From positions 1-32,018 of the forward strand of contig JAISKN010000088.1 of the NCBI GenBank assembly GCA_031260925.1: a stretch of DNA of 32,018 nucleotides. The letters run 5' to 3'. The notes beneath the pieces are model-generated. The model made no database searches. It was not told the origin of the DNA and saw only the letters and a program-made list of their open reading frames with translations. Of the stretch, positions 1-7,169 are shown one piece after another; within the stretch, counting starts at the first letter, position 1; each line of letters begins with the position of its first letter. The translations under genes and the position numbers were made by a program. The stretch is from Prevotellaceae bacterium. Lineage in GTDB: Bacteria; Bacteroidota; Bacteroidia; Bacteroidales; Paludibacteraceae.

Positions 1-1190
1 GAGCCGCGATAGTTCATTACGGCTTTGCGGTCGTAATAAACTGAGGCGTTGTTTGCCATAGCAACAATACTGTTGTTGTTTCCGTTTTCATTCCAAAGAA
101 TTTTTACATCAACATCAATTTTTGTTTTGTCTGCATAACCACTGCCCGATATTTGACTGCAACCGCCTTGCGGATTTGGGAAATTATTATTGCCTGTATT
201 TACAACAATAATGGGCAAGTTTGAAGTCAGATTTCCGTTTAAATAATTGCTTGTGGGCGCAGCATTTGCGGTAATAATTATTTCGTTGGAATAATATGCT
301 GCGGCATTGCCTGCAAAGACAATTTTGCAGCGGTAAGTTCCTGCCATAGAGGGACGTATGTTGTTGTTGTTGTAATTTTTGCCTGTGTAGGTAACAAAAT
401 CTGCGCCGCCGACTGATTTTACCTGCCACAAATACGAACTGACACTGCCAAGAGTGGAATTTGTGCTGCTAACTCTCAATGCTGCAAAGTTAGAGCCGTT
501 TGTAAAAAGGTTTGTTCTGCCTGACGAACTGATAGTAACATCTGAAAAAATAGGCACTACGCCGTAGTTATTTGTGTTGAGGCGGTGGTCTACCGAATTG
601 CTAAAAGTATTGATTTGTGCAACACGAATATTTGCTGTAGAATTTCCCTGATTAATGCCGAGTTCCATTTTTACAGTGCTTGAAACTGTCAAATTGCTAA
701 TGCCAAAATAAGACAAAGGCAAACTTGCCTCAAGCAGATAACCTGTCGGCGTATCTTTCATATAAAAACTGCCGCCTGTGTCGGTTTTGCCGTATCGCCG
801 CATAACAGCCGTATTTACTACATAACCGAACCCTATTTGATTTGCCGTATTTCCATTGTCTGATGCGATGTAAATTTCCACAGCATCGCCATTCCAATAG
901 TTGTTGGCGGTTGCATTTCCCCATTTGTTGTTGTCAATAACTTCTATGAGGTAATAAAAATTGGCATTGTCGGACATAACTCGCCAAGTACCTGCGGGAT
1001 TGTTGGTTGGAGTGCCAACAGAGGTAACTTTATCTATCGTAAAAGTCGGCACATTATTCCACACAGCATCTATTGTGCCGTCAATAGTGGGCGGAGTGGA
1101 AGTTAGAACAATGGAATTGGAAAAAGAATTTCCTGCGCAAGCACATAAGAAAAGCGTTGCGCAAAGCATTTTTTGGACTGTGTGTTTCAT
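1..1190 (-). CDS. Secreted CBM9-like carbohydrate-binding protein (3' part outside window)
   Basis: An uninterrupted minus-strand frame runs from the ATG at 1190 to the window edge (about 396 codons, no stop), so the C-terminal part is missing. It starts with a signal peptide (MKHTVQKMLCATLFLCACAG); the Cys pair could be a lipobox. Residues about 30-190 look like a CBM9/DOMON-type sugar-binding domain: a PTIDGTIDAVWNN start, a YYLIEVIDNNKW strand and a WNGDAVEIYIASDNG segment are typical. An Ig-like stretch follows. The last visible residues (YYDRKAVMNYRGS) resemble the start of a CotH-kinase-like domain, which is a weak inference. A -7 box (TATCTTTG) lies upstream at 1223-1230. The role is probably binding of polysaccharide or glycan at the cell surface. 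Confidence 0.7.
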   Translation of the reverse strand, partial: MKHTVQKMLCATLFLCACAGNSFSNSIVLTSTPPTIDGTIDAVWNNVPTFTIDKVTSVGTPTNNPAGTWRVMSDNANFYYLIEVIDNNKWGNATANNYWNGDAVEIYIASDNGNTANQIGFGYVVNTAVMRRYGKTDTGGSFYMKDTPTGYLLEASLPLSYFGISNLTVSSTVKMELGINQGNSTANIRVAQINTFSNSVDHRLNTNNYGVVPIFSDVTISSSGRTNLFTNGSNFAALRVSSTNSTLGSVSSYLWQVKSVGGADFVTYTGKNYNNNNIRPSMAGTYRCKIVFAGNAAAYYSNEIIITANAAPTSNYLNGNLTSNLPIIVVNTGNNNFPNPQGGCSQISGSGYADKTKIDVDVKILWNENGNNNSIVAMANNASVYYDRKAVMNYRG

Positions 1191-1294
1191 AATATTTTAA
1201 AATTTCTGTAAAAAAAATCGTACAAAGATAGTGATAAAAAATTAGAATTTTAGCGATAAGTAGTATAAATATTTTAATGTTATATTTTTTGCCC

Positions 1295-4129
1295 CTACAT
1301 TTGCGGGCGACCACCGCCTTCGCCGCCACCGCGACCACCTCTGCCCGTAGGAGTAGGTGTAGCCTCTGAGGCTGTCATTCCTGAGAACTTGCTGATTTTC
1401 CAAGTGAGCGTTGCCAAAAAGTACGATTGCAGCGTGTTTGATTCCGAATATTGAATGTAGTTGTCGCCGATTGTCTGCACTATGTTTTGTTTTTGATGCA
1501 GAATATCAAAGCATTTGAGCGACAAATTCAGCGATTTTTTAAGAAATGCCTTGTCGATGCTGGCGTTCCAAATGATTTCGTTTTTACTGAAATTTTTGTA
1601 TCCGCTGCGCGTGGTAAAATTAACATCAGTAGAGATTGTAAAATCGAGCGGCAGGCGCACAAGTACGTTGCCTGTGGCAGTCATATCGTGCGTTACGGCA
1701 TTCTCTTTTGTAAAGTTGTTCCAAGTGTTTGTGTAGCGGTAGTTGCCTTTTGCGCCCACTTCGAGCCAGTCGTTGTTGTATGAAAGCGAAAGCAGTTCCG
1801 AAAAATTGTAGTTGTCAATCGCGTTCTCGTAGCCGAGCGGCAGATTGGTAATATCGTCTATTTCAGTCATATCTCTATCAGCAGTGTAACCGTAACGCCG
1901 CGCATATCCGCCGCGAGTGCTGGTGCTGAAATTAATTTTCTTTTTGAAAATCGGCATATTAAAAGTAATTCCCGCGTTAAAATTTATCGGCAAATTTTGT
2001 GCATTAACCGTCTGTGTATATTCTTTTCCGCCATATCCGCCATAAACAAGAATTGTGTTTGAAACCAGCGCGTCTTGAACTAAATTTGCGTTTAACATAA
2101 CATTTAACGAGGAGGCATTTTTGCTGCTGTAACGGTTATAATTCAACATCAAAGAGTGATTAAAAGCAGGGTCAAGGTCAGGATTTCCGATTGTTTCGTT
2201 CATCAGATTTGAGTTGTCTTTTACTGGTTGCAGTTGATTTACAGACGGTTGCGTGGTACGTCCGCGATAATTTATTCTGATATTGTGTTTTGTATCAAAA
2301 TTATATTGAAATCTGAATGTCGGCGAGTAGTTTATCACATCGTCATTAACAAAATTTCTGTTTCTGCCATCGCCGTAATTTACAAAATTGTACTGTTGGC
2401 TCGGCTCAATGTGAAAACCTGCTGTCAAATTATATTTTGCCTGCATAAATCTGTAATTCAACTCAAATGTTTCGCTAAAAAACTGATTTTTAATTGTATT
2501 GCTGTAAATAGAATCATAAACTGTGTAATCTGTTCCGTCATAGTTGCTTTGCGCTTTTTGGGAATTGGAAAAATTGCCTTTGAACCCCGCTACAATCTCC
2601 AACAGATTTTGCTTGTTCCACAGCGGCTCTACCCACGACAAACGCAGGTCAGCACTGTAATTCTGCGATGTTTGAATTGTCTGTTGATTGAGCGTAGTGT
2701 CGGCAAGAATGCGAGAAACGCCATTTTGCCCTTTGTTGTAACTTGTGTTGTCGCTGCCCGAAAGGTTGCCCGCCAAACGCGCCGTAAAAGTTCTGCCGAT
2801 GCGGTTCTGCGATTTAAAATTGTACATTGCCGTAAAACCGCCGTTAAGCGAATTTTTAGTACCTTCATTACGCGAAAAACCGCTGCTCATAAGCATTGTG
2901 TCGTTGGAAATGGAGTAGTCCTGATTTTTGTAACTTGTTGTATAGTTGTAGCCAATATTAGGCTGAAAAATAAATGTGTTGCTGCTGTCTTTTTTCCATT
3001 CAAGTTCAAATCTGGCATTTATTGAGTAAAAGTCTGTTAATGAAAGAGTTGTATCTCTGCGGTGGCTTGAGCCGTTTTCCAAAAAAGTCTCTTTGTCGGC
3101 TTTGGTGTCGGAGTTGTTTGCTGAGTGGTTGAAGGTAATATCGCCGCCGACAGTGAGTTTCGGGTTGATATATGTAGAATTATTTATGCCGATATTTTGG
3201 CTTGATGTGATGCCGTTGCCGCCGCCGACACCTCCGCGTCCGCGAGAACTGCGCACGTTATTGGTGTTGTTTGCACCAGCAGTAATGGCAGTTTGGGTGT
3301 TGTTGTTGATAATATTTACAAAAGCGTTTGAGTTGTATCGAAAATTATCGTTAAAATTCCACTTTTGCCAATCTGGTTTTGCTCTCAAAATATCGCTGCC
3401 CACACCAGCCTCGATATTGCCGAATACGCCGCGTTTTTTGTCCGCCTTAAAAGTGAGGTTGATAATGCGCTCGGTGTCGTCATCTTCAAAGCCTGTGAGT
3501 TGCGCCATTTCCGATTTCTGCTCAATTACCTGCACTTTGTCAATCAATGCAGCGGGAATGTTTTTTGTCGCCATTTCGTTGTCGCCGTCAAAAAACTTTT
3601 TGCCATCAACGCGAATTTTGGTAACTTCCTGTCCATTAACAGTGATTTTGCCGTCAGAGGAGATTTCCACTCCCGGCAGTTTTTTCAAGAGGTCTTCCAG
3701 CACGGAGTTTTCGGCAAGCCTTATTGTGTTGGCGTTAAACTCGATTGTGTCGCCTCTCATCACTACCTGTACCGCTCTGCCTTGCACCACAATTTCTTTG
3801 AGTTGCTGCGAATCTTCCTGCAAAACAAGCGGTTTCAAAGTCAGATTTTCGGTTTTCACTTCAATAGTTTGATAAACTGTTTGATAACCAAAAAAGCGAA
3901 TTTCAAGCAAATAATTGCCCGAATTAACGTTATTTAACGCAAAAATTCCTTCGGAATTTGTTGTTGCTCCGTTGATAAGTGCGCTGTCGGCAACGTTCAG
4001 CAACCTTACAGTTGCGCCTGCCATTTCAGAATTATTACTGCCGTCAATCACTTTCGCCGAAATCGAATATTGAGCATAAATCGCTGAAAACGAAAAGTTT
4101 AGCAAGCAAAGCAAGAGTAGTTTTTTCAT
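1295..4129 (-). CDS. Outer-membrane beta-barrel protein (carboxypeptidase-regulatory + TonB plug-like + OMP_b-brl)
   Basis: 944 residues with a Sec signal peptide (MKKLLLLCLLNFSFSAIYA). Residues 22-100 form a carboxypeptidase-regulatory-like fold (SAKVIDGSN..AGATVRLLN..GYQTVYQTIEV), residues about 105-230 a TonB-plug-like region (VLEDLLKKLPGVEIS, IRVDGKKFF), and the rest is a barrel rich in alternating aromatic strands, as in the outer membrane beta-barrel family common in Bacteroidetes. It lacks a SusD partner, so it is not a SusC pair. The C-terminus is odd: after the last barrel strand comes a low-complexity Gly/Arg tail (GRGGRGGGEGGG), beyond the usual barrel end. The substrate is unknown; uptake or surface assembly are both possible. 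A promoter lies just upstream and a palindromic repeat separates it from the TonB-C gene. Confidence 0.85.
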   Translation of the reverse strand: MKKLLLLCLLNFSFSAIYAQYSISAKVIDGSNNSEMAGATVRLLNVADSALINGATTNSEGIFALNNVNSGNYLLEIRFFGYQTVYQTIEVKTENLTLKPLVLQEDSQQLKEIVVQGRAVQVVMRGDTIEFNANTIRLAENSVLEDLLKKLPGVEISSDGKITVNGQEVTKIRVDGKKFFDGDNEMATKNIPAALIDKVQVIEQKSEMAQLTGFEDDDTERIINLTFKADKKRGVFGNIEAGVGSDILRAKPDWQKWNFNDNFRYNSNAFVNIINNNTQTAITAGANNTNNVRSSRGRGGVGGGNGITSSQNIGINNSTYINPKLTVGGDITFNHSANNSDTKADKETFLENGSSHRRDTTLSLTDFYSINARFELEWKKDSSNTFIFQPNIGYNYTTSYKNQDYSISNDTMLMSSGFSRNEGTKNSLNGGFTAMYNFKSQNRIGRTFTARLAGNLSGSDNTSYNKGQNGVSRILADTTLNQQTIQTSQNYSADLRLSWVEPLWNKQNLLEIVAGFKGNFSNSQKAQSNYDGTDYTVYDSIYSNTIKNQFFSETFELNYRFMQAKYNLTAGFHIEPSQQYNFVNYGDGRNRNFVNDDVINYSPTFRFQYNFDTKHNIRINYRGRTTQPSVNQLQPVKDNSNLMNETIGNPDLDPAFNHSLMLNYNRYSSKNASSLNVMLNANLVQDALVSNTILVYGGYGGKEYTQTVNAQNLPINFNAGITFNMPIFKKKINFSTSTRGGYARRYGYTADRDMTEIDDITNLPLGYENAIDNYNFSELLSLSYNNDWLEVGAKGNYRYTNTWNNFTKENAVTHDMTATGNVLVRLPLDFTISTDVNFTTRSGYKNFSKNEIIWNASIDKAFLKKSLNLSLKCFDILHQKQNIVQTIGDNYIQYSESNTLQSYFLATLTWKISKFSGMTASEATPTPTGRGGRGGGEGGGRPQM

Positions 4130-4172
4130 ATTTTTTAAAATTTGTTTAATATTTTAGACAAAAAAATTGGGG

Positions 4173-4195
4173 CAAAGTTAAAAAAAATAATCAAA
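4173..4195 (-). promoter_or_regulatory. Bacteroidetes-type promoter of the outer-membrane barrel gene
   Basis: On the minus strand TTTG (plus 4192-4195) is followed by TAACTTTG (plus 4173-4180), which fits the Bacteroidetes -33/-7 pattern, about 45 bp before the ATG at 4129. Confidence 0.5.
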
Positions 4196-4226
4196 AAAAT
4201 AGATAAAGGCATTTTTAAAATAAAAA

Positions 4227-4324
4227 ACAGGTGTCATTCCCGCGCAGGCGGGAATCTCCCTGTTTCGTTGCAGTAAGGGGATTCCCGAGTTCCCCGCCTA
4301 CGCGGGGACGGGAATGACACCTGT
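4227..4324. repeat. REP-like long palindrome, copy A
   Basis: An outer inverted repeat (ACAGGTGTCATTCCC and its complement) encloses two GC-rich hairpins built from GGCGGGAATC/GATTCCCG motifs. It shares its core with the copies at 21253-21325 and 31776-31848. It lies between two minus-strand genes and could also act as a transcript 3'-end structure. The right half here is more diverged (TTCCCCGCCTACGCGGGGA) but still pairs internally. Confidence 0.85.
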
Positions 4325-4359
4325 ATCTGTTTTTTTGGGAAAATGTTGAGGTGTTTTTA

Positions 4360-4845
4360 TCAATTATTAATTAATCTGTAAGTTATAGGCAAAGTAAAAA
4401 ATACTCTTACTTTTTTGCCATCTTTTTCCCCTGCCTCCCATTTCGGCATTAATTGTATTAATCGAACAGCCTCTTTATCACCATCGGGGTACAATTTTTT
4501 TATAACTTCAATATTGGTAATGCTGCCATCTTTTTCTACAATAAATTGACAGGTTACTCTGCCTTGTATGCCTCTTTCCATCATTGACAAAGGGTACCTA
4601 ATATTGTTATTCAGAAATTTGTACAATTCCTTTTCGCTGCCTGGAAATCGCGGCATTTTATCAACAACTCTCCATACTGTGTCATTGTCGATTATTTCAA
4701 AATCTGGTTGAGAAGAAATTTGCTGTTCGTTATAAACAACATTGATGTTTGAATAGTAGTCAATTTTTGGCTTTTTAGCATTTGCCGTTGCCGCTACGCC
4801 GAGAATTACAGCGCAAATAAAAAATTTAATAAGATTGTTTTTCAT
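4360..4845 (-). CDS. Secreted TonB C-terminal-domain protein
   Basis: 161 residues: a signal peptide (ending ..VAATANA) and then a TonB_C-like domain at about residues 60-158, recognisable by FLNNNIRYPLSMMERGIQGRV, CQFIVEKDGSITNIEV and the final FTLPITYRL strand. Unlike classical TonB it has no proline-rich spanner and only a cleavable-looking N-terminal helix, so it is probably periplasmic. The order (MPRFPGSEKELYKFL then TonB_C) is typical of many small Bacteroidetes paralogues. It sits upstream of the barrel gene on the same strand with its own promoter (TTTG-18 bp-TAACTTTG, plus coordinates 4877-4906). Energy-transducing function is an inference. Confidence 0.85.
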   Translation of the reverse strand: MKNNLIKFFICAVILGVAATANAKKPKIDYYSNINVVYNEQQISSQPDFEIIDNDTVWRVVDKMPRFPGSEKELYKFLNNNIRYPLSMMERGIQGRVTCQFIVEKDGSITNIEVIKKLYPDGDKEAVRLIQLMPKWEAGEKDGKKVRVFFTLPITYRLINN

Positions 4846-4876
4846 AATGATTGGTTTTTTATAAATTAATGTTTTG

Positions 4877-4906
4877 CAAAGTTAATAAAAATTTTAATAC
4901 AACAAA
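4877..4906 (-). promoter_or_regulatory. Promoter of the TonB-C-domain gene
   Basis: The minus strand reads TTTG (plus 4903-4906), an 18-bp spacer, then TAACTTTG (plus 4877-4884), a full match to the Bacteroidetes promoter consensus. Confidence 0.55.
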
Positions 4907-4924
4907 AATTGCAGAATTTTTTTG

Positions 4925-4932
4925 TACTTTTG
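4925..4932 (+). promoter_or_regulatory. -7 box of the LolD-like gene
   Basis: TACTTTTG matches TAnnTTTG and lies 20 bp before the ATG at 4952, giving a very short 5' UTR. It is divergent from the TonB-C promoter about 20-40 bp away. Confidence 0.45.
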
Positions 4933-4951
4933 TGCAAAAAATTACAAAAGA

Positions 4952-5602
4952 ATGATTAAGGCATCAAATATTACAAAAAGTTTCGGGTCGCTGCAAGTGC
5001 TGAAAGGCGTTGATTTGCAGATTGCCGAAAAAGAAATCGTTACCATAACAGGCGCAAGCGGCGCGGGAAAAACCACACTTTTGCAAATTCTCGGCACTTT
5101 GGACAAAGCCGACAGTGGAATTATTGAAATTAATGGCGTGAATATCAATAAATTAAACTCCAATTCGCTGTCGGAATTTCGGAACAGAACAATCGGTTTT
5201 GTGTTTCAGTTTCACCAACTTATGCCCGAGTTTTCCGCTGTGGAAAACGTAATGATGCCTGCGCTGATTTCGGGTGAAAGTTTTAAATCTGCCGAAATCA
5301 AAGCAAAAAAACTGCTTGATTTTCTGCAACTTTCGCACAGATTGCAGCATCGTCCAGCCGAACTTTCCGGCGGCGAAAAGCAGCGCGTTGCCGTTGCCCG
5401 CGCCCTGATAAATACGCCGAAAGTGATTTTTGCAGACGAGCCGTCAGGCAGCCTCGACAGCAAAAACAAAGCCGAACTGCATCGGCTTTTCCTCGACCTC
5501 CGCGACAACTTCAACCTCACAATCCTAATCGTTACCCACGACAGAGAACTCTCCTCTTTCGCCGACAGAAACCTCGTAATGTCAGACGGAATGTTTGTTT
5601 GA
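4952..5602 (+). CDS. lolD: LolD-type ABC transporter ATP-binding protein
   Basis: 216 residues from the ATG at 4952; an upstream in-frame TTG at 4922 would lie before the -7 box, so it is not used here. Walker A is GASGAGKTT (34-42), Q-loop Q86, signature LSGGEKQR (138-145), Walker B VIFADEP (158-164), and an H-loop VTHD near the end. The length, the [21 protein letters not shown] segment and the signature are typical of the MacB/LolD subfamily, which powers lipoprotein release or other extrusion with a LolCE/FtsX-like permease. No permease gene is adjacent, as is common for Bacteroidetes lolD. Assignment to the subfamily is good; the exact cargo is not shown. Confidence 0.85.
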   Translation: MIKASNITKSFGSLQVLKGVDLQIAEKEIVTITGASGAGKTTLLQILGTLDKADSGIIEINGVNINKLNSNSLSEFRNRTIGFVFQFHQLMPEFSAVENVMMPALISGESFKSAEIKAKKLLDFLQLSHRLQHRPAELSGGEKQRVAVARALINTPKVIFADEPSGSLDSKNKAELHRLFLDLRDNFNLTILIVTHDRELSSFADRNLVMSDGMFV

Positions 5603-5722
5603 CAGAAGACAAGTTTTACAAGTATGGAATAATTTTGCAAAAAAATAACCTGCTAAATCTATATAAAAAATAGCAACACTTTTGTCCATTATACCTATTT
5701 TTGAAAAAAAATTGTGTTGTAT

Positions 5723-5757
5723 AAAAAAAACGCAGATAATCAAAAAAATTATCTGCG
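5723..5757 (-). terminator. Rho-independent terminator of mdh
   Basis: A perfect 10-bp stem (CGCAGATAAT/ATTATCTGCG, 5731-5757) with a 7-nt loop is followed on the minus strand by eight T residues. It lies about 50 bp beyond the mdh stop. Confidence 0.75.
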
Positions 5758-5804
5758 TAAATCTGTTTAATCCGTGTCATCTGCGTGCTTTTGGACAACT
5801 CTTA

Positions 5805-6734
5805 TCAAAGTTTTAAATCCTTATTTACTTCTCTTACAGCGGCAGCAGATGCAGCAAATTTTTCTGCTTCTGCGCCTTCGAGTTGCAGGTCAATGATTTG
5901 TTCAACGCCGTCTTTGCCGATGATTACTGGTGCGCCGAGGCAAATGTCGCTTTGTCCGTATTCGCCGTTGAGCATTACTGAGCAGGGAATAAGTTTTTTC
6001 TGGTCGCACACAATCGACTGAACGAGTGTAGAAACCGCTGCGCCCGGAGCGTACCAAGCCGATGTGCCGAGCAGTTTTGTGAGTGTTGCGCCGCCAACTT
6101 TGGTTTCTTCTATAACGTAATTCACTTTTTCTTCGCTCAAAAATTCCGTTACGGCAATTCCGCGATAGGTTGCTCTGCTAATCAACGGCAACATTCCTGT
6201 GTCGCTGTGCGCTGCAATCACCATTCCATCAACGTCTGATGCGGGAACTTCCAACGCCTCAGCCAAACGATAGCGGAAACGCGCGCTGTCCAACGCGCCG
6301 CCCATTCCAATAACGCGGTTTGAGGGCAAGCCCGAAATTTTCTGCGTGAGATACGCCATTGTGTCCATTGGGTTGGACACCACAACGATAATCACGTTCG
6401 GCGAATATTTTACCAAATTATCAACCACGCTTTTCACGATGCCTGCATTTACGCCGACAAGTTCCTCGCGCGTCATTCCCGGCTTGCGCGGAATGCCCGA
6501 TGTGATAACGGCAACCTGCGAATTTGCTGTTTTGGAGTAATCGCCTGTTACGCCTGTGATTTTGGTATCAAAACCGTTTAATGTGGCTGTTTGCATCAAG
6601 TCCATTGCTTTGCCTTCGGCAAGTCCTTCTTTAATATCAACGAGAACAACCTCCGATGCAAAATTTTTAATTGCGATGTATTCTGCGCAACTTGCGCCCA
6701 CTGCGCCCGCGCCTACTACTGTTACTTTTGACAT
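5805..6734 (-). CDS. mdh: Malate dehydrogenase
   Basis: 309 residues, the length of the LDH-like MDH family; it interconverts malate and oxaloacetate with NAD in the cytoplasm (reductive TCA branch/fumarate pathway in Bacteroidetes). Visible: dinucleotide-binding GAGAVG (8-13), acidic Asp33 after the second strand (NAD preference), substrate-binding Arg in SGIPRKPGMTR (R83, R89), SNPMD (120-124), GALDSARFR (147-154, with the catalytic-site Asp and Arg) and the catalytic His176. The motif around that His is AAHSDTG rather than the usual GGHGDT, an unusual change. It is monocistronic, with its own promoter (6835-6866) and terminator (5723-5757), and convergent with lolD. Confidence 0.95.
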   Translation of the reverse strand: MSKVTVVGAGAVGASCAEYIAIKNFASEVVLVDIKEGLAEGKAMDLMQTATLNGFDTKITGVTGDYSKTANSQVAVITSGIPRKPGMTREELVGVNAGIVKSVVDNLVKYSPNVIIVVVSNPMDTMAYLTQKISGLPSNRVIGMGGALDSARFRYRLAEALEVPASDVDGMVIAAHSDTGMLPLISRATYRGIAVTEFLSEEKVNYVIEETKVGGATLTKLLGTSAWYAPGAAVSTLVQSIVCDQKKLIPCSVMLNGEYGQSDICLGAPVIIGKDGVEQIIDLQLEGAEAEKFAASAAAVREVNKDLKL

Positions 6735-6765
6735 AATAATATAAATTTTAGATTTGTTATTTACG

Positions 6766-6820
6766 ATTTTAGATTTATGATTGTGTCTGTTTTTTTAACC
6801 TGAAATCATAAATCTGAAAT
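6766..6820. repeat. Inverted repeat upstream of mdh
   Basis: A 17-base arm containing GATTTATGATT (6766-6782) is complementary, with a small mismatch, to AATCATAAATC-containing sequence at 6804-6820. It lies in the mdh 5' leader, so the mdh mRNA could fold here. It may also be one of the many short dispersed palindromes of this genome. Confidence 0.5.
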
Positions 6821-6834
6821 TATTTTTTCGGGCG

Positions 6835-6866
6835 CAAAATTACTCTTTTTTTCTGATAAAATCAAA
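6835..6866 (-). promoter_or_regulatory. mdh promoter
   Basis: The minus strand reads TTTG (plus 6863-6866), a 20-bp spacer and TAATTTTG (plus 6835-6842). The leader to the ATG at 6734 is about 95 nt. Confidence 0.55.
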
Positions 6867-7017
6867 AAATAATCGGTATTTTTTTATCTAAAAAACAACC
6901 ATTTTTGTTAAGTGGTAATAAAAAATTAATGTAATATTTTGCAATTTAATTATTTCACGCAAAGAGCGCAAAGTTTTTTGCATTACTTACTTATTTTTTG
7001 AAAATAAATCGTGCTGC

Positions 7018-7090
7018 GTTTTTTGTTAATTCTATACTACTATTTGATAATTTTTGCCTATTTTTATCATTGGAAAATATATAATTTTGT
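7018..7090 (+). promoter_or_regulatory. Shared glycosidase upstream element, copy at GH3
   Basis: This block aligns with those before GH26, GH5 and GH130: TTTTTTGTTAATTC, a TAC-ACT core, TTTG-TAATTTTT, a TATTTTTAT tract, then a -7 box (TAATTTTG, 7082-7089). Two half-sites, GTTAATT and GATAATT, are 21 bp apart. This is the most diverged of the four copies. I infer an activator site plus promoter. The following 7114-7150 stretch carries dispersed ATCTGCG repeats. Confidence 0.6.
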
Positions 7091-7169
7091 TGCGTTAAAT
7101 TTTAAATCTAATTATCTGCGCAAATCTGCGTTTTCAGCGTAATCTGCGTTCAAAAAATCATCTAAAACA

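Noticed and set aside
2228-3872. Long plus-strand open frames (265 and 259 codons) opposite the barrel gene
   Set aside because: Antisense shadows of a clear 944-residue gene; Cys/Val-rich translations with no domain, signal or promoter.
1295-4845. Barrel and neighbour as a SusC/SusD pair
   Set aside because: No SusD-like lipoprotein is adjacent and the barrel belongs to the OMP_b-brl type with a Gly/Arg tail; the neighbour is a TonB-C-domain protein.
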